Made by a program: the position numbers and the translations under genes | Shown here: piece after piece, positions 63,321 to 64,000 of the stretch | How the letters are laid out: every line of letters begins with the position of its first letter | Numbering within the stretch: position 1 is the stretch's first letter | Notes under the pieces: generated by a model | Told to the model about the DNA's origin: nothing | Databases searched by the model: none | The model's input: the letters and a program-made list of their open reading frames with translations, nothing else | Assembly (NCBI GenBank): GCA_017893485.1 | Contig: CM030363.1 | Coordinates: forward strand, 115,172,004 to 115,236,003 | From: Hemerocallis citrina | Lineage: Eukaryota; Streptophyta; Magnoliopsida; Asparagales; Asphodelaceae | Length of the DNA stretch: 64,000 bases | Direction of reading: 5' to 3'

Positions 63321-64000
63321 CGAGCCCCCCACTCCTGGAGACTAAGTTCTACAGTCTTTGAGGAGTAGTTTTGTTATTCTAATAGCGTACGAGATTTTAT
63401 CGGTGTTCTTAAGGGAGTTCGGATCTTGCTCGAAGTGTAACGGTGTTATTCTGGGCTTGTAAAATGCCCAAAAATATCCTCGGAATTTTATGGATTTTTT
63501 GTGATTTTTCCAGATTTTTCTGAATTTTTCCTCATTTTCTTGAATTTTTTATTCATTTTCCGAATTAAATAATTAATTATTCTAATTTTATAATTATTAT
63601 TTTCAGAATTTTAAAATAATTTTCCGAATTAATAATTATTTTTAGAATTTTTTAATTAATTTTTTCTATTTTTAATTAATTTTTCAGATTTTTTTAATAT
63701 TTAATTCAAATAAATAATTAAATAAATAAATTAAATATTACCTGGACACGTGGCACATTTCTGGACGTCGATCATGATCAGATGACGCGCATCACAAAGA
63801 AGATCATTCTCTGAACACGTGGCGCGTTTCTTGACGTCGATCGTGTCGTGGCGCGAATTTTGAGACGATCTGACGGATCATGTGGCTTGGCAGTGTTTTT
63901 CTCCACATGTGCAGGTCGGTGCCCCGGTAGCTCGGCACCCGTCCTCGGATCTGGCCGAATGTTGGAGGTGACGCCATGTGGCATTTTTTTTTTCCTTTTT
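62739..64000 (-). mobile_element. Tat/Retand-like element 4, 3' end only
   Basis: An LTR (62739-63320, 582 bp, tgttgctgct to agtaatatca) is followed by the polypurine tract (minus strand GGAGTGGGGGGCTCG, 63335-63321), so this is the 3' LTR of a minus-strand element that continues past the window. 63336-64000 is AT-rich, then repeat-rich (ggacacgtggc and gacgtcgatc blocks from 63745), comparable with the zone after the 3' LTR in elements 1 and 2. The left target copy would be gtgat (62734-62738). No coding sequence is reached. Confidence 0.85.

Overview
This is plant nuclear DNA, almost certainly eudicot. It holds one ordinary host gene, a five-exon haloacid-dehalogenase (HAD) hydrolase on the + strand at 51170-61369. 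Most of the rest is transposable elements inserted into one another: Tat/Retand-like and chromoviral Ty3/gypsy elements, a Ty1/copia element, a hAT transposon, a PIF/Harbinger relic, a LINE and MITEs. Nothing bacterial, organellar or viral in the infectious sense is seen.

Layout. 1-1691 is the 5' end of a minus-strand Tat-like element (element 0) whose LTR abuts a broken PIF/Harbinger transposase (1717-2555). Next come four short palindromes (3117-3301) and a probable solo LTR (3350-4550). A MITE starts at 4817 and ends at 51099; almost everything between is inserted DNA. The series, outermost first, is: MITE; hAT transposon 5528-48325 (8-bp duplication ATTTTAAA); Tat element 1, 7333-46833 (duplication GTATC); Tat element 2, 20578-46170 (duplication GCATG); chromovirus 32762-45489. 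A LINE (48410-51053, 14-bp duplication) sits separately in the MITE tail. LTR divergence falls inward (about 3.1%, 1.4%, 0.2% by hand count), as the nesting order requires.

The hAT transposon is chimeric. Besides a BED-finger transposase fragment it carries exon fragments that I read as DCAF13/SOF1, SMC3 and CDC73, all on its own coding strand and with splice sites still visible. Both Tat elements carry gag-pol on the minus strand with two RNase H domains. Between pol and the 3' LTR each has an oppositely oriented, intron-containing gene with its own TATA box, a 110-113 bp tandem array beside pol, and a second repeat zone whose units contain a hairpin with compensatory base changes.

The chromovirus has unusually long LTRs (about 3.45 kb) containing two tRNA-like box A/box B modules, an extra acidic coiled-coil ORF before gag, and several single-base frame breaks. 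The tail of a second copy is fused to its left side. That fusion also marks the loss of the gag-protease region of Tat element 2.

The HAD gene begins only about 70 bp downstream of the MITE end. Its third intron (7.9 kb) holds a decayed copia element (55945-60506) and a probable small MITE. Downstream are a 637-bp MITE (61768-62404) and the 3' LTR of another Tat-like element that runs off the window (62739 onward).
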